Assembly: GCA_023627715.1 (NCBI GenBank)
Contig: JAMAHW010000001.1
Span: forward strand, 124,001 to 188,000
Source of the DNA: Periconia sp. R9002
Taxonomy: Eukaryota; Ascomycota; Dothideomycetes; Pleosporales; Periconiaceae
DNA length: 64,000 nt
Direction: 5' to 3'
Part shown: in pieces, positions 24,594 to 35,434 of the stretch
How the letters are laid out: every line of letters begins with the position of its first letter
Position numbering within the stretch: position 1 is the stretch's first letter
Made by a program: the position numbers and the translations under genes
Notes under the pieces: model-generated
What the model was told of the DNA's origin: nothing
What the model saw: only the letters and a program-made list of their open reading frames with translations
Databases searched by the model: none

Positions 24594-24947
24594 GTTGTCG
24601 CGGCTCAGCAAACAGGTGCTGATTGTTTAGGGTGTTTGATATCAGACGGCTGGGTTTTTCTCAGAACTGCAACACCGAAACTTTTTGGTGGAGTACGCGC
24701 ACAGACCATTTTCACCTAGGTACCCCTGCAAAACCCTCCGCACGTGATTGTAAGCCAGGAAGATATCTACGGCGCAGAACAGAGACCTCTTTCCTTTTCT
24801 CATTGTGGCCGAAGATGAGTTTTCACACATTCTTCTTCCGCGGGGCGGTCTACTCACGGGCTGATCATTCCGATATTCACCAAAAGTTCCCAGGTTGAAA
24901 ACCTACACGTTAGGCACACCCCAAGCTTCTTCTCCGCAACTTCCGCA
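24594..24947. other. intergenic: shared divergent upstream region of DBP7 and PAN6
   Basis: 354 nt between two head-to-head start codons. No clear TATA box was seen and no open frame is supported. Confidence 0.6.
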
Positions 24948-26152
24948 ATGGCTTGTTCACGACTGAGAGGTGGGTAGCTCCGTCACGCGCCATTGATCCA
25001 CCCAATTGACTTGTATCAGGCTCTATAAGTTACCGAATACCTTATACGAAACTCTTCTTCGATCCTCCGTCCCACGTTGCACGATATGGCGTACGTTATT
25101 TCTCTGCATCGAGGGTTCATTACAACACAGAGCCATTTGCTGCGCATACGCGGATATTTCGCGATGTGGCGCCGCTAAGGGAGTTTCGAAAAGATCTCTT
25201 GATGAACAAACGAACCGTCGGCCTTGTACCGACGATGGGAGCACTTCACAATGGGCATCTTTCTTTGGTGCGGCAGGCGGCAGCTGAGAACACGGATGTA
25301 TTTGTTACAATCTATGTGAACCCAACCCAGTTCGGGCTGAACGAGGATCTTGCGTCATACCCAAAGACATGGGAAGCAGACTTACAAATGCTGGAAAGTC
25401 TAGACAAAGAGCTGGCAAGCACAGGAGCTGGGCGCGTTTCGGCCGTGTTTGCGCCCACCACCAAGACCATGTACCCGACGCTACCTCCCGATAGCAGCAT
25501 TCCAGGCGTCGGATCTTTCATTGAGATGCGTCCGCTTGGCCAGTTGCTCGAAGGGTCATCAAGACCTGTCTTCTTCCGCGGTGTAGCAACCGTGTGCATG
25601 AAACTATTCAATATCTGCGCGCCCGATCGCGTATACTTTGGCCAGAAGGATGTGCAACAGACAGTCGTGATTCGACGACTAGTCAAAGACTTCCACTTGG
25701 ATATGGACGTCAGGATATGTGCAACTGAACGCGAGCCAGATGGTCTGGCTCTGTCATCGCGAAACGTATACTTGGGTAGCCGCCGTCGCAACGTCGGGAT
25801 CGTACTGATCCAATCTCTGCGGTACGCAGAAGCGCAATATAAGTCGGGGAAAAGGAAAAGAGGCGACATTCTCTGGCAAGCCAATGATCACGCAAACAGG
25901 ATCCTGCTAGAGCAAGAGGAGCTTGATCCTAGCAAACGCGCCAGATTTGAGGTCGACTACATCAGCCTGGCCGACCCGGACACGATGGAGGAGATCGATG
26001 AAGTGGATGACACTCGAGGGGCCATCGTAAGCGGTGCTATCAAGATGCTACCTGTCGAACAGCCTATCGAAGGAGAGGAACTCGGTCTCGGAGGCGGCCA
26101 GATACCCGTTAGGTTGATTGATAACATTATTCTCGAGCCTGTGTTGCGATAA
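24948..26152 (+). CDS. PAN6: pantoate-beta-alanine ligase (pantothenate synthetase)
   Basis: Exon 1 is 24948-24969 and exon 2 is 25020-26152, with a 50-nt intron; the product is 384 residues. Splicing adds an N-terminus of about 55 residues that is Arg/Ser/Tyr-rich (RYGVRYFSASR) and looks like a mitochondrial targeting sequence. Taking the first ATG of exon 2 alone would cut off the catalytic motif. The enzyme core shows PTMGALHNGH (ATP-binding HxGH), VNPTQF, GQKDVQQ and the LALSSRN signature. It joins pantoate and beta-alanine with ATP, the last step of vitamin B5 synthesis. The C-terminal part has an acidic insertion between the FEVDYISLADP and GAIVSGAIKM segments, common in fungal members. 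Confidence 0.94.
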
Positions 26153-26573
26153 TCGTTATGGCTAGATACCTTACCATGGATGTAACTAAGTGGATTTCCT
26201 GGTAACGGTTCACCACCTGAGTAATGAGTCATCATTGTCTGAATACGATTTTTGAAATACCAAATCAGACAACCACTTATGCCCCTAAACTTCGCCCTCG
26301 AGACCCTATCAATATATGCAGCATGGCAAACTGACCAACTATCATACCGGCAATAGATATTTTCATGTGATAGCAGCAGTACGATGTTCTCAAGATTGAT
26401 GATGTGTTCAATGATCAATTGTACCTTCCCACTGTGCGGAACCCCTTCTGCGCAGAACGACACACACCCCTTCATATCCCCATCTTCTAACTGATATACT
26501 CCATGTTCACCGTCATCCATCCACACCCATCAACTAATTAGACAAATCACTGCCAGCGATTCCCTACACCACC
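26153..26573. other. intergenic between PAN6 and the small membrane protein gene
   Basis: 421 nt with no gene. A minus-strand open frame overlapping the PAN6 end is antisense and unsupported. Confidence 0.55.
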
Positions 26574-27206
26574 ATGATCATCAACTTATCATCCCTCGCC
26601 TTCGCTTTTCAGTCTTCCCAGCCACCCTCCAGAGCCAACACAAACGCCGAAACCACATCCACCTCATCACCTCTCTCAAGACTGGCACTACGAGAAGACA
26701 GCGGCGAACCACAGCCATGGGACCCCTCGAATCCAGACAACATGCACGCACTCTCCCTCGCCGAAGTCCCCGACAAATGGCGGCCAAAGACGGTGGGAAA
26801 CGACGTTGAGGATAGATACAGGGATATTATAATTCTAGTCGCGGCTGTGTTTTTGGCGGGTGCGCTGGTGATTCTCATGGCAGCCATGACGAAGTGAGTT
26901 CTCTCTTCGTTTTCTGCTCGATGTTATTCGTTTTGGGGGTTGCCCATGTATTTCTATTTCTGAGTTTCTACAACCGGACGATACACACGAGTACATATGT
27001 ATGTATGCAAAGCTTACGTGTCATCTAACAGGTGCATGTCCAACCACGAGTGCTGCTGGCAGTCCGAGGGCTGCTGGGGGGAACGTCAAAGACGCAAGGA
27101 GGAGAAGCGCAGGGAGAAGGAGCGACTGGCCGATGAACGGAAGAGAGTGAGCGTGTTGAGTATGACGCCTTCTTACCGTGAGTATGTGGATGAAGAGGGG
27201 AAATGA
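26574..27206 (+). CDS. small single-pass membrane protein, unknown function
   Basis: Exons 26574-26893 and 27032-27206 flank a 138-nt GT-AG intron and give 164 residues. I do not recognise the family. The N-terminal ~80 residues are Ser/Pro-rich with a moderately hydrophobic start (MIINLSSLAFAF). One clear membrane helix (DIIILVAAVFLAGALVILMAAM) lies at about 85-106. It is followed at once by a Cys-rich patch (CMSNHECCWQSEGCW) and a strongly charged helix of Arg, Lys and Glu, then a Tyr/Glu tail. The basic segment after the helix suggests that the C-terminus faces the cytosol. The intron joins the frames precisely, which supports a real gene. The Cys patch beside the membrane could be palmitoylated or bind metal; this is a guess. 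Confidence 0.65.
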
Positions 27207-27575
27207 CACCAGGGAACACAAGGAAAGTAACGATTAAACAGACGAGCGGAGTAGCTACATAACACAACAGTGGGAGTTCATGTCTAATCAATGTCTACAT
27301 GGTTGCTCCCCACCAGCAGAATAATTCAAAGTACAACTCGCATCGGTCTCGTATATTCATACATACATCATATGTACACTCTTTGTTTCTCCCTTTTCTA
27401 TACGCGTGATGATATGCAGAGGACTACTCTACATACATACTCAACGTACATACAAACTACATCACAAACCCCTAGCTTGCTCAGCTACGCACCTACGCAT
27501 CTACCTGCTCCTTACCTTCCTCGCATTCTTTTCAACTACCCAGCATACTTCCTTCCCATATACACGGCTCCACAC

Positions 27576-27668
27576 NNNNNNNNNNNNNNNNNNNNNNNNN
27601 NNNNNNNNNNNNNNNNNNNNNNNNNNNNNNNNNNNNNNNNNNNNNNNNNNNNNNNNNNNNNNNNNNNN
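27576..27668. other. assembly gap or masked bases (93 N)
   Basis: A run of 93 N lies directly before a TACA microsatellite. Its exact length may be arbitrary. Confidence 0.95.
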
Positions 27669-27755
27669 TACATACATACATACATACATACATACATACA
27701 TACATACATACATACATACATACATACATACATACATACATACATACATACATAC
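27669..27755 (+). repeat. TACA tetranucleotide microsatellite
   Basis: About 21 perfect copies of TACA end at 27755. The array is cut on its left by the N run, so its true length is unknown. Translated frames of this repeat (alternating Tyr, Ile, His, Thr) are artefacts. Confidence 0.97.
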
Positions 27756-30427
27756 GTCCACCCCATCCTTACTTCCGCCCCTTCCACCCCGTCTTCATTC
27801 CCTCCTCACCCCGCACGTCTGCCTCATTCTCTCTTCCTGCGTGCCTGTCTGCCTATTGATACGAGCTTCCCCCTGTAGATTCCAAAAATGTAGTACACAA
27901 CTTACATACCGTACTTACTCTTACCTACCCGCCAGGGGCAACGAGAATGAAACGAACAAACGAACGAAAAGGCGGGGGAAGCGGGTAGATTTCGAAAAGT
28001 AAGTATGTAGGTAGGTCATGGCGCAAGTGATACAAATCTTCCACCCCACACTTTCGGATCCCGACCTCAATACATACCTATGCATATATATATCGACTCA
28101 TCAGAATCTTCATGCACTCTACTCTACATACCCACCTATCTTTCCTGCACCTAATTTCAACTAGCTAACACGTACGTGGGTTTGACTTGATCTATCTACC
28201 TACCTAACCCAGACACACCCTCCCTACTTTTCCCACTAATCTAATTTCCCAACGTGCATTGCGGCAACGTAAAACACGGGCGGGCGAGCGGGGTGACGGG
28301 GTAATTTGATCGACATGAGGAAAATTTCCCCCTTTCGTTTCCTTTCCCGGGTGCGTGTGTGGTCGTTACATGTGTATCCTCTTTACAGTCTAGCTCCGTT
28401 ATACAGAGAGAAAAAAAATAAGGTGTTCGTGTTGTGTCTCTCCTCCCTCCCGCAGATTCGGGCTCCCTTTAATTTAAAAAAGTAAAAAAGTAGCTTGAGC
28501 TTGAGGGTTGTTTTTGTGTGGCACTGCGTCAGTTCACCGGGCATGTTTATTAGTTTTTAAACCGTTGATTTGTTTTTGTTGTGCATGTTGACATGCGGGT
28601 ATATGGATATGCGTGAGTAGATACATATACTTCTATACGGCTTAAACGCCTCAACCACTTCCCAAAACAGTGCTATTTATATATGTCGTATTTACGTGTA
28701 TGTCGTAGAACAGAATCACCACCGCTGCCCTCCCCCCTTCCTTAGTTCTATTGCTCTGCTCGCTCGGTAGAATGGAGGCTGCAGGTATCAATATATACAG
28801 ATATAGTACGCACATACACACACCTATAGAGACCCATGCACATGTTCACACACATATATGCGTATTACCGTACCACAGTCTTCTGCAATAAAGATGTGCA
28901 TACATGTATCAATCTCCAAACCCAAAAAAACGACACAGAGCAATCAAGAAAGTTAAAAAGGAAGGAAGCAAAGCATCAAGCGCCCGACTCTCCCCCAAAA
29001 AACGAGGGAACCCAAGAGACTGTCAAAAAAACTGTGGGGTCAGATACCTAGTTATCGATAGCAATCATGACTGACAAGTCTACCTATAACGCTCACTAGA
29101 CCAGCGATAAGCCTTATGCCGTTTCCTGACCGTGAATAAGTAAAACGGCGGCGCCAGTGCGGCAGTATTCTAGCCAGAGAAGAGACCAGAAACAACAACA
29201 CGCAACATCGGAGACACACCAGTCCAACAAACTATCCCAATGGACTTCCTGCCTCCATTTTTCTCGGAGTCGGCGATGGCTTCGCGACGTAGAGTACCGC
29301 ACTTTCACTGACGCTACGGCCGTAGCTAGCTACAGTTGCGGCCGTAGTACAGTTGCAGCAGCCGCAGAAGCAAAGCGACTCGCCCGGATCAGACGGACAC
29401 GCCTGCATGGTGTTGCACGGTGCGGTCGTGGCGCTGCTGATTGAGGGTCACGAGAGGATAGAGTTTGGTGGTTTTTTGTTGACGGTGGGGATGCTTCTCC
29501 TGACTAGGAGAGGGGTAGTGGATTGTGTCTAGTCTAGCAGATGAGTAGTCAGGGCGAGCGGGCGAGGTGAGGGTCGCTTAGGCTAGGCGGATGCTGTGTG
29601 CCGTGCTGTTCGAGAAGGGCAAAAGGGAGATGCATCTTGAGGATGCGCGCATGGTGTGTGTTGCTGTTGAGGAAGAGGAGAAGAAAGGCAATGGAGTTTT
29701 TGATACGAATGAATAGGGTAGGACCGAGCAATATCGGCGACTTGTTCAACCCCACGTGCGTTTACCTGTGCTTATGGTGAGATCAAAGAAATCCGATTGA
29801 ATGAGTGGATGAATGAGGCTGTAGTCAGCTATTATCGTGGTGGAAGCCTCAATGGATCAAAATAAGGTCGGAGTAGGGGCGGGCCCCCTGGCGTCAATCG
29901 CTCATCTCCCGTTCGTTTCACGTTTCGGAAACTCTTGTCACCAAATCACAGTGATTGGTCCCAGCATCCCCGGCCAGCCACCCAAGCGCCCGGGACGCTA
30001 CCTGCGCTAAAATGAGGGTTACGGCTATCACGACGTGCCACTAATCATGACATTTGTTTGTGCGTACGGCCGAAGATGTTGCAAAGGACCACTGCAGATG
30101 CGGCTGCCAGGGGCCTTGCAAGTGTTTTGATGCGTGCAATCTCGCTCACCATGGGGCTTTTACCACCGCCAAGTACGTCCTGGGTTGCCGAAGGGGCCTC
30201 CGAGGGGAGGGCAGGGCGGCTCGTCGTCGTCCTCAGATTCTGTTGCAAGGGTGCAAAATGAGTGGCGCCGATGGATTGCGGAGTTGGAGCGATGAAGCTT
30301 GCCATGCCATGATGTCGTGTACCGCTGTGGGTCTGTTCTGCTAGCACTAAGATTGAAATTTGAGGTGTCTTGGTATCCAGATGGAACATGTCAAAAGCGA
30401 ACCTCATCCCCGTCGCTCGTGAACTTC

Positions 30428-30450
30428 TCTTCTTCTTCTTCTTCTTCTTC
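30428..30450 (+). repeat. TTC trinucleotide tract
   Basis: About seven TTC/TCT units upstream of the AA9 gene. They probably belong to its pyrimidine-rich promoter or leader. Confidence 0.8.
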
Positions 30451-30690
30451 ACCTTTGGGTGTTCTTCCTTCTGCAAAGCTAACTTCTGTCACTCTCTTTC
30501 CGCTTCGTTTTTGGGTCTGCGTCCTTTCGCCTTCCCTACAGTCATTCATTTTTTTGCTCCTGTCGCCAGTCGACTTTGACGTTCTTTTGAAAAGATCCTC
30601 CACATCCAGTCCTAGCGACTCCATCTATCCTTCGTTGCCTATACTACTGCCTACACGATTGGATATCAGTGTTCAAACCCCTACCAAACC

Positions 30691-32295
30691 ATGAAGACTC
30701 AATCTGTTCTTGTTGCGGCTTTGGCTGCTGTCCCTTCGGTCTTGGCCCACACTGCCTTCACCACCTTCTACGTGGACGGAGTCAGCCAGGTATGTTTGTC
30801 CATATTCGTTTTCTCTTATTCCTTTTGGCACAAGCTTATGAGAAACTAGGGTGATGGCGTTGCTGTCCGTATGAGGACAGATCCTGCCAAAACCACCTAT
30901 CCCGTTGAGGACTATAGCAGCGAAGATATGGCTTGCAGTATGTGATTCCAACTATATGAGTTTTGATGTCAATAGCTAATTACATCTCAAAGATGTCGGC
31001 GGAACCAAGGGTGTCTCGCGCGTTCAGTCCATCAAGGACGGTTCTACTTTGACCTTCGAGATGCGCTCCTGGCCCGATGACCCATCCAAGGCATCCTTGG
31101 ACACAGGCCACAAAGGCCCATGTGCGTTTTACCTGAAGAAGGTATCCTCTGCCATCGACGACAAGGGTAAGTTGAAGGCAATCCAACGACACACTTGCAA
31201 CAGAAACTAACGACCAAACCAGGCGCTGGTGATGGCTGGTTCAAGGTGTACGACCAGGGCTATGACAAGTCCAAGGACAGCTGGTGCACTGACGACCTCA
31301 TCGCCAACAAGGGCCGCTTCTCCATCAAGATCCCGGAGAACCTAGCTGGCGGCTACTACCTTGCCCGCCCTGAGGTGCTGGCCCTCCACAACGCCAGCAA
31401 CGGCGACGGCCAGTTCTACACCGGCTGCGCTCAGCTCTTCGTCGACTCCAAGGGCGACCTCGGCCCGGACAAGGACTCCACCGTTTCCATCCCCGGCTAC
31501 GTCAAGGCCGGAGACCCAAGCGTCCAGTTCAACATCTACAACAAGAAGAATGACCAGTACAAAGTCGCCGGCCCGCCCGTCGCCAAACTCGTCTCGGGAG
31601 CCAGCACCGCATCCAGCGGCTCAGTCACCCAGACCGAAGGCCTCAAGCCCGCCGGCTGCATCTTCGAGAACGGCAACTGGTGCGGAAAGGAAGTCTCGGC
31701 CTACAGCGACGAGAAGGGCTGCTGGGCATCAGGAGAAGACTGCTGGGCCCAAGCCAAAGTCTGCTGGTCGTCCGCCGGACCCTCCGCCTCCAAAAACTGC
31801 AACATCTGGCAGGACAAGTGCACGGCTATGAACGACGCCTGCAAGGCCAAAAACTTCAACGGCCCGCCCAACAAGGACAAGGACCTCACCCCGGAGAAGA
31901 CCAAAATCGACGTCGGCACCGTCATGGGAAGCAAGCTCGAAGTCGTCAAGGGCGATGCCGCTCCTGCTCCTGCTCCCGCCCCCGCTCAATCCTCTTCCGC
32001 TGCCGCTCCCAAGCCCGAAGCCACCTCTGTTGCCGTCGAGGCGAAACCCTCGGAAGCCAGCTCGGCTGCCCCTTCGTACCAGGCCCCCGCTCCCTCTTCA
32101 TCCGAGCAGCCCAAGCCTTCCGCTCCGGCAAACACCTACTCCAAGCCTAAGTCTAAGCCTACCGTTACCCAGGCTCCTGGCCCCGTCGTCACTAACGTGC
32201 ACACTACGGTCGTCAAGGTGTACCAGACTGTGACTGTGGATGCGTACCAGAGGAGGAGGGGTGTGCATCACCGTCGTATGAGGGGTGCTTTTTAA
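30691..32295 (+). CDS. AA9 lytic polysaccharide monooxygenase with Cys-rich C-terminal module
   Basis: Exons 30691-30789, 30850-30937, 30993-31166 and 31223-32295 encode 477 residues. A 19-residue signal peptide ends just before His20, the N-terminal copper ligand of the mature enzyme (HTAFTTFYVDG). The second ligand is His102 in DTGHKGPC. The second-sphere and axial residues fit His176 (ALHNAS), Gln184 and Tyr186 (GQFYTGCAQ). The catalytic domain ends near residue 240. A Cys-rich module (about 255-325; CIFENGNWC..CWASGEDCW..CW..CNIWQDKC..C) and a Pro/Ala/Ser-rich linker follow, with a basic tail (QRRRGVHHRRMRG). AA9 enzymes oxidatively cleave cellulose and related glucans. No CBM1 is present; the Cys module may resemble the X282-type modules found on some AA9 proteins (inference). 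Confidence 0.9.
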
Positions 32296-33499
32296 ATCTA
32301 CACCCTCTGAACTCCAACTCATACATTATACACGTTACTCTGCAGTCCGCGTGTATGTAAGTGTGTTATCTCGAAAGCGCGTGGTGGGTAGAACAACGAT
32401 GGAAAGGATGGAAACGTTTTTTTTTTTTCCAAATTCGATTCTCAAACACCCAAGTTCGGTTCTTTTTTAGAAGCATGATTTAGCTTTCCTTCTCTTCTCT
32501 TCTCCTCTCCCCATCGTTTTTTTTTCTGGGGGGCGAGCGAAGGACATTATGAAAAATTTGAAAAAAGGGTGACAATTTTTCGTTCCCCTTGTTACGACCG
32601 CGAAAATTGTGTATTGTTCTGTTCTCCCGTTCTATCGTGTGTATGTGCAAGTGAAGTGAAGATTTGCGAGGTTGGGTTATCTTTTATTTTATTTTCCCTT
32701 TCTCTAATCTCCGCGCGCGAACATATACAAGCACATTGCCGATTTCAGCAACCCTTGCGAACCAACCCCCGGGGGCGTTCCCGAACATTCAACCATTCTT
32801 TGAAACGAAACGGGCATAACTCTCGCATGGGTATTATGTTTTTCAGAAAGCATGTATGTACCTGTACTTGCGTGGTGTAGAAGATTTTCTTTTTATCAAT
32901 GGCAGGGACTTGTTGTTGGGTAGGGTTTTGGGGATTGTGCGAGGTAGGGGTGAAGGAGGGGGGATGGGGAGGGTGGGTTATCTTGGGGTTCGGTGTGTGT
33001 GATTCAGGATAAACGACCTCTTTTGTTTTTGTTTACGACGAGGAATTGGAGATTCGGGGTCGCCTGGTCAATTGACGTTTGTGCGATTGCGTTCATATTC
33101 ATGCAATTGGCCTTTGGTGGTGATCTTGTACCCCACCAGTCGCTCACTACATACTAGCTCAGTATGTGTAGCTACTGCGGGCGGGGGCCAAATACTTCGC
33201 ACTTGGTACAGTGGGATCAATACTTTTATGTTGATAAAAAAACAAGAATGTATTAATTGACGTTACGACTTCCGAAGATGTGTTCAAGGAAACCGTCAGA
33301 CATCTGATACACACGTACACTTACAAACAAGCTGAATAAGCCATATGCAAGTGGTTACCTCGGGGGGCCCAAAGCCAAGGCAATGTAGGCAACAGTGTTG
33401 TCAAGAAGGTAAATAAAAGGGTAAACAGTAAATGGTAAACACACACCTACCTACCTATGATTCCTGATAATCGTTACACACACAACACCCCCTACGAAA
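32296..33499. other. intergenic between AA9 and F-box-like genes
   Basis: 1.2 kb with T-runs, G-rich stretches near 32930-32990 and no supported gene. Confidence 0.6.
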
Positions 33500-34675
33500 A
33501 TGAGTACAACAACGGCAACTTCTCACGCTTTAGCTATAACCGAGATTCTCGAGCATATTCTCATTCAGCTGCCTCCCAAGGATATCCTGCTAGCGCAGCG
33601 CATCTCTAAATCGGTGAACAGCCTCATCGCCACTTCGCCGGCGGTGCAAGTCGCTCTCGGTTTCCGCACATTGCCGTCTAGTGGTGCTACGGAGACGACG
33701 AAGACAACATGGTCCGAAGAGACGAAAGTGGCGTATACCATCAATCCCATGACAACATCTGCCTTTCCATTCCTGCTCTTGCCTGAGCAGCGGATTCCTG
33801 AAGGCGACATTGAAGCCTGGAAGCAGAAGTTCAATGTACAGGAGCCGCCGCCCGAGGACGCGGAAAAGGCGGAATGTTGTGTAACGAAAGAATTCGACAT
33901 CGGTGGTCACGTTCTTACATGGAGTTACGATGATCGTCCCGTTGGCGCGGATAAATTCCCACCTCCTGAAGACTCGCAACGCAAGTTCTGGTATTCGCAA
34001 TGGCTATTCAACCCTGAGGCGTGGAGGCGAGAAGACGCGAGCTGGCGGCGCTTGCAGGTAACCAGAGAGCCGCTCCGAAGGCTCGTCATAATAGAAAACC
34101 ACTGCGGCCAGGCTGGATCGACGGTGAGTGAATGTATTCTCCTGTTGGGCGAGCACGGCCAGGAACCCGAGACTACGGACACCTTTTTCGAGGCAAGGGA
34201 GAAGCTGGAGGTGAATGTCACGCGGGAGAACATCAGGCACCGAAGGGACAAGTCAGAGCCGGAAGAAATCCCGCGACGCGGCTGGCTCGAGATCAACGAC
34301 CAGCCGGTTGATCTGACGCGCTGGGAGAGCGTGCCCATGTCGTTTGTGCATGATTACTTGGGCGGGCACGTCTGTCAAAACGAGGGCCCTCCGCCTTTCC
34401 AGGTGTCTTTCCACTCGTCTTACCCACCGCGGCCGGATCCCATTCTCGAGGGACGTTGGAACAGGGATTCAGGAAATGTGCCGCAGGGTATGGTGGAAAG
34501 AGATGGCGTTGGCGACGGCGCAACCATGGTGATTCAAACGGAACGGTTCCATGGATGCCTTTCACCATCGGGTCCGATCTATTCGGAACTGACTAGCCTC
34601 GCTGCTGGCAAGATCGAGATGGGCCCCTGGGTGGACGTGTCCACCTCGCGTTTTGAGGATTGGAGTTTTGATTAA
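33500..34675 (+). CDS. F-box-like protein, unknown target
   Basis: A single exon encodes 391 residues. Residues ~9-50 (LAITEILEHILIQLPPKDILLAQRISKSVNSLIATSPAVQVAL) match the F-box pattern found in many ascomycete proteins that recruit Skp1. The rest has no repeat such as WD40, LRR or Kelch and was not recognised. It contains Trp-rich stretches and a motif LIENH-like beta segment near 190. Pezizomycotina carry large numbers of such F-box proteins, and most have unknown substrates. It may serve as a substrate receptor of an SCF ubiquitin ligase; this is inferred from the N-terminus only. Confidence 0.7.
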   Translation: MSTTTATSHALAITEILEHILIQLPPKDILLAQRISKSVNSLIATSPAVQVALGFRTLPSSGATETTKTTWSEETKVAYTINPMTTSAFPFLLLPEQRIPEGDIEAWKQKFNVQEPPPEDAEKAECCVTKEFDIGGHVLTWSYDDRPVGADKFPPPEDSQRKFWYSQWLFNPEAWRREDASWRRLQVTREPLRRLVIIENHCGQAGSTVSECILLLGEHGQEPETTDTFFEAREKLEVNVTRENIRHRRDKSEPEEIPRRGWLEINDQPVDLTRWESVPMSFVHDYLGGHVCQNEGPPPFQVSFHSSYPPRPDPILEGRWNRDSGNVPQGMVERDGVGDGATMVIQTERFHGCLSPSGPIYSELTSLAAGKIEMGPWVDVSTSRFEDWSFD

Positions 34676-35434
34676 CGGCATTCAAGGCTTGGCTGTGCTT
34701 GTGGAAGGAGGAAGTTCCATCCAATGTCACTGAATACGATGGTCTTAGTGTCCGTTATCTGAATCCATTGAGCAGTCGTATTGCTCTGCGGCGAAATTTC
34801 TTCTTTTGTCATTGTCTCGATGGTAAAAGTGATGGATTTGAGTAAGGTGGCTACTCGAGAAGTGATGGCTGATGCCTGAGATGTGGGTATTCCTCTTTCA
34901 ACCGCAGCTATATTTTTTCGGGGTGAGTGCAGGGTTTCAGAATTTCCGAGTCAAAAGAATTGACAAGCGGTCGGGAACTAGCGAATGTACCAGCTTTGGC
35001 TAAACAATGTTCGATTTTTTGTGTTATCCAATCCCTTATATTCAAACCGCGTCTTTGCCCTCCCTTACCCCCTCGTCATTTCCCCTTCAAAATGAAGACG
35101 AAAAAGAACAATTCCATTAGGCGAGTAAGGTCACTCGTGGATATATAAACCGAGAAAAAGAACGCATGTGTAATATGCACATGATTGTCTTAAGTATGTA
35201 TATGTGCTTATATGCACTAAGTATGTTCAAGGCTACGCGCGAGTAGGTGGCTTGGTATTGGGGACTACAACATTGATGTCCTACGCGCTGTAGGGATCTG
35301 CACTAATATAGTTCAATAACGACTTTCGAGGGGTAGAAAGATGTCTAGATTCTCGTTGTTCTGTAAGAGAAATTGCAAATCTCGGGAAACTGGCGGAATG
35401 TATAATAGTTAGATGTATAACTCATGCGAGGTCA
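34676..35434. other. intergenic between convergent F-box-like and RKI1 genes
   Basis: 759 nt of AT-rich 3' sequence with TATG/TGTATA-type short repeats near 35170-35230. No gene seen. Confidence 0.6.

Larger units (their letters stand above)
27207..30690. other. intergenic: 3.5-kb gene-free, microsatellite-rich region
   Basis: It contains CATA/TACA and CCTA-type short repeats, an N-filled gap with an adjoining TACA array, T-runs and A-runs, an imperfect tandem duplication (29318-29356) and a TTC tract (30428-30450). Long open frames here are caused by the repeat or lack any protein features. The last few hundred bases are the pyrimidine-rich leader of the AA9 gene. Confidence 0.6.

Noticed and set aside
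25166..26152. Pantothenate synthetase starting at a GTG in exon 2
   Set aside because: A 22-nt upstream exon with ATG at 24948 joins in frame and supplies a plausible targeting leader, so the GTG start is not needed.
27291..28002. Long open frames of nearly 200 codons across the N gap
   Set aside because: They consist of the TACA repeat and N bases; the translation is an artefact.
30045..30476. 143-codon minus-strand open frame before the AA9 gene
   Set aside because: It starts in the TTC tract (poly-Lys) and overlaps the AA9 upstream region; no protein features.
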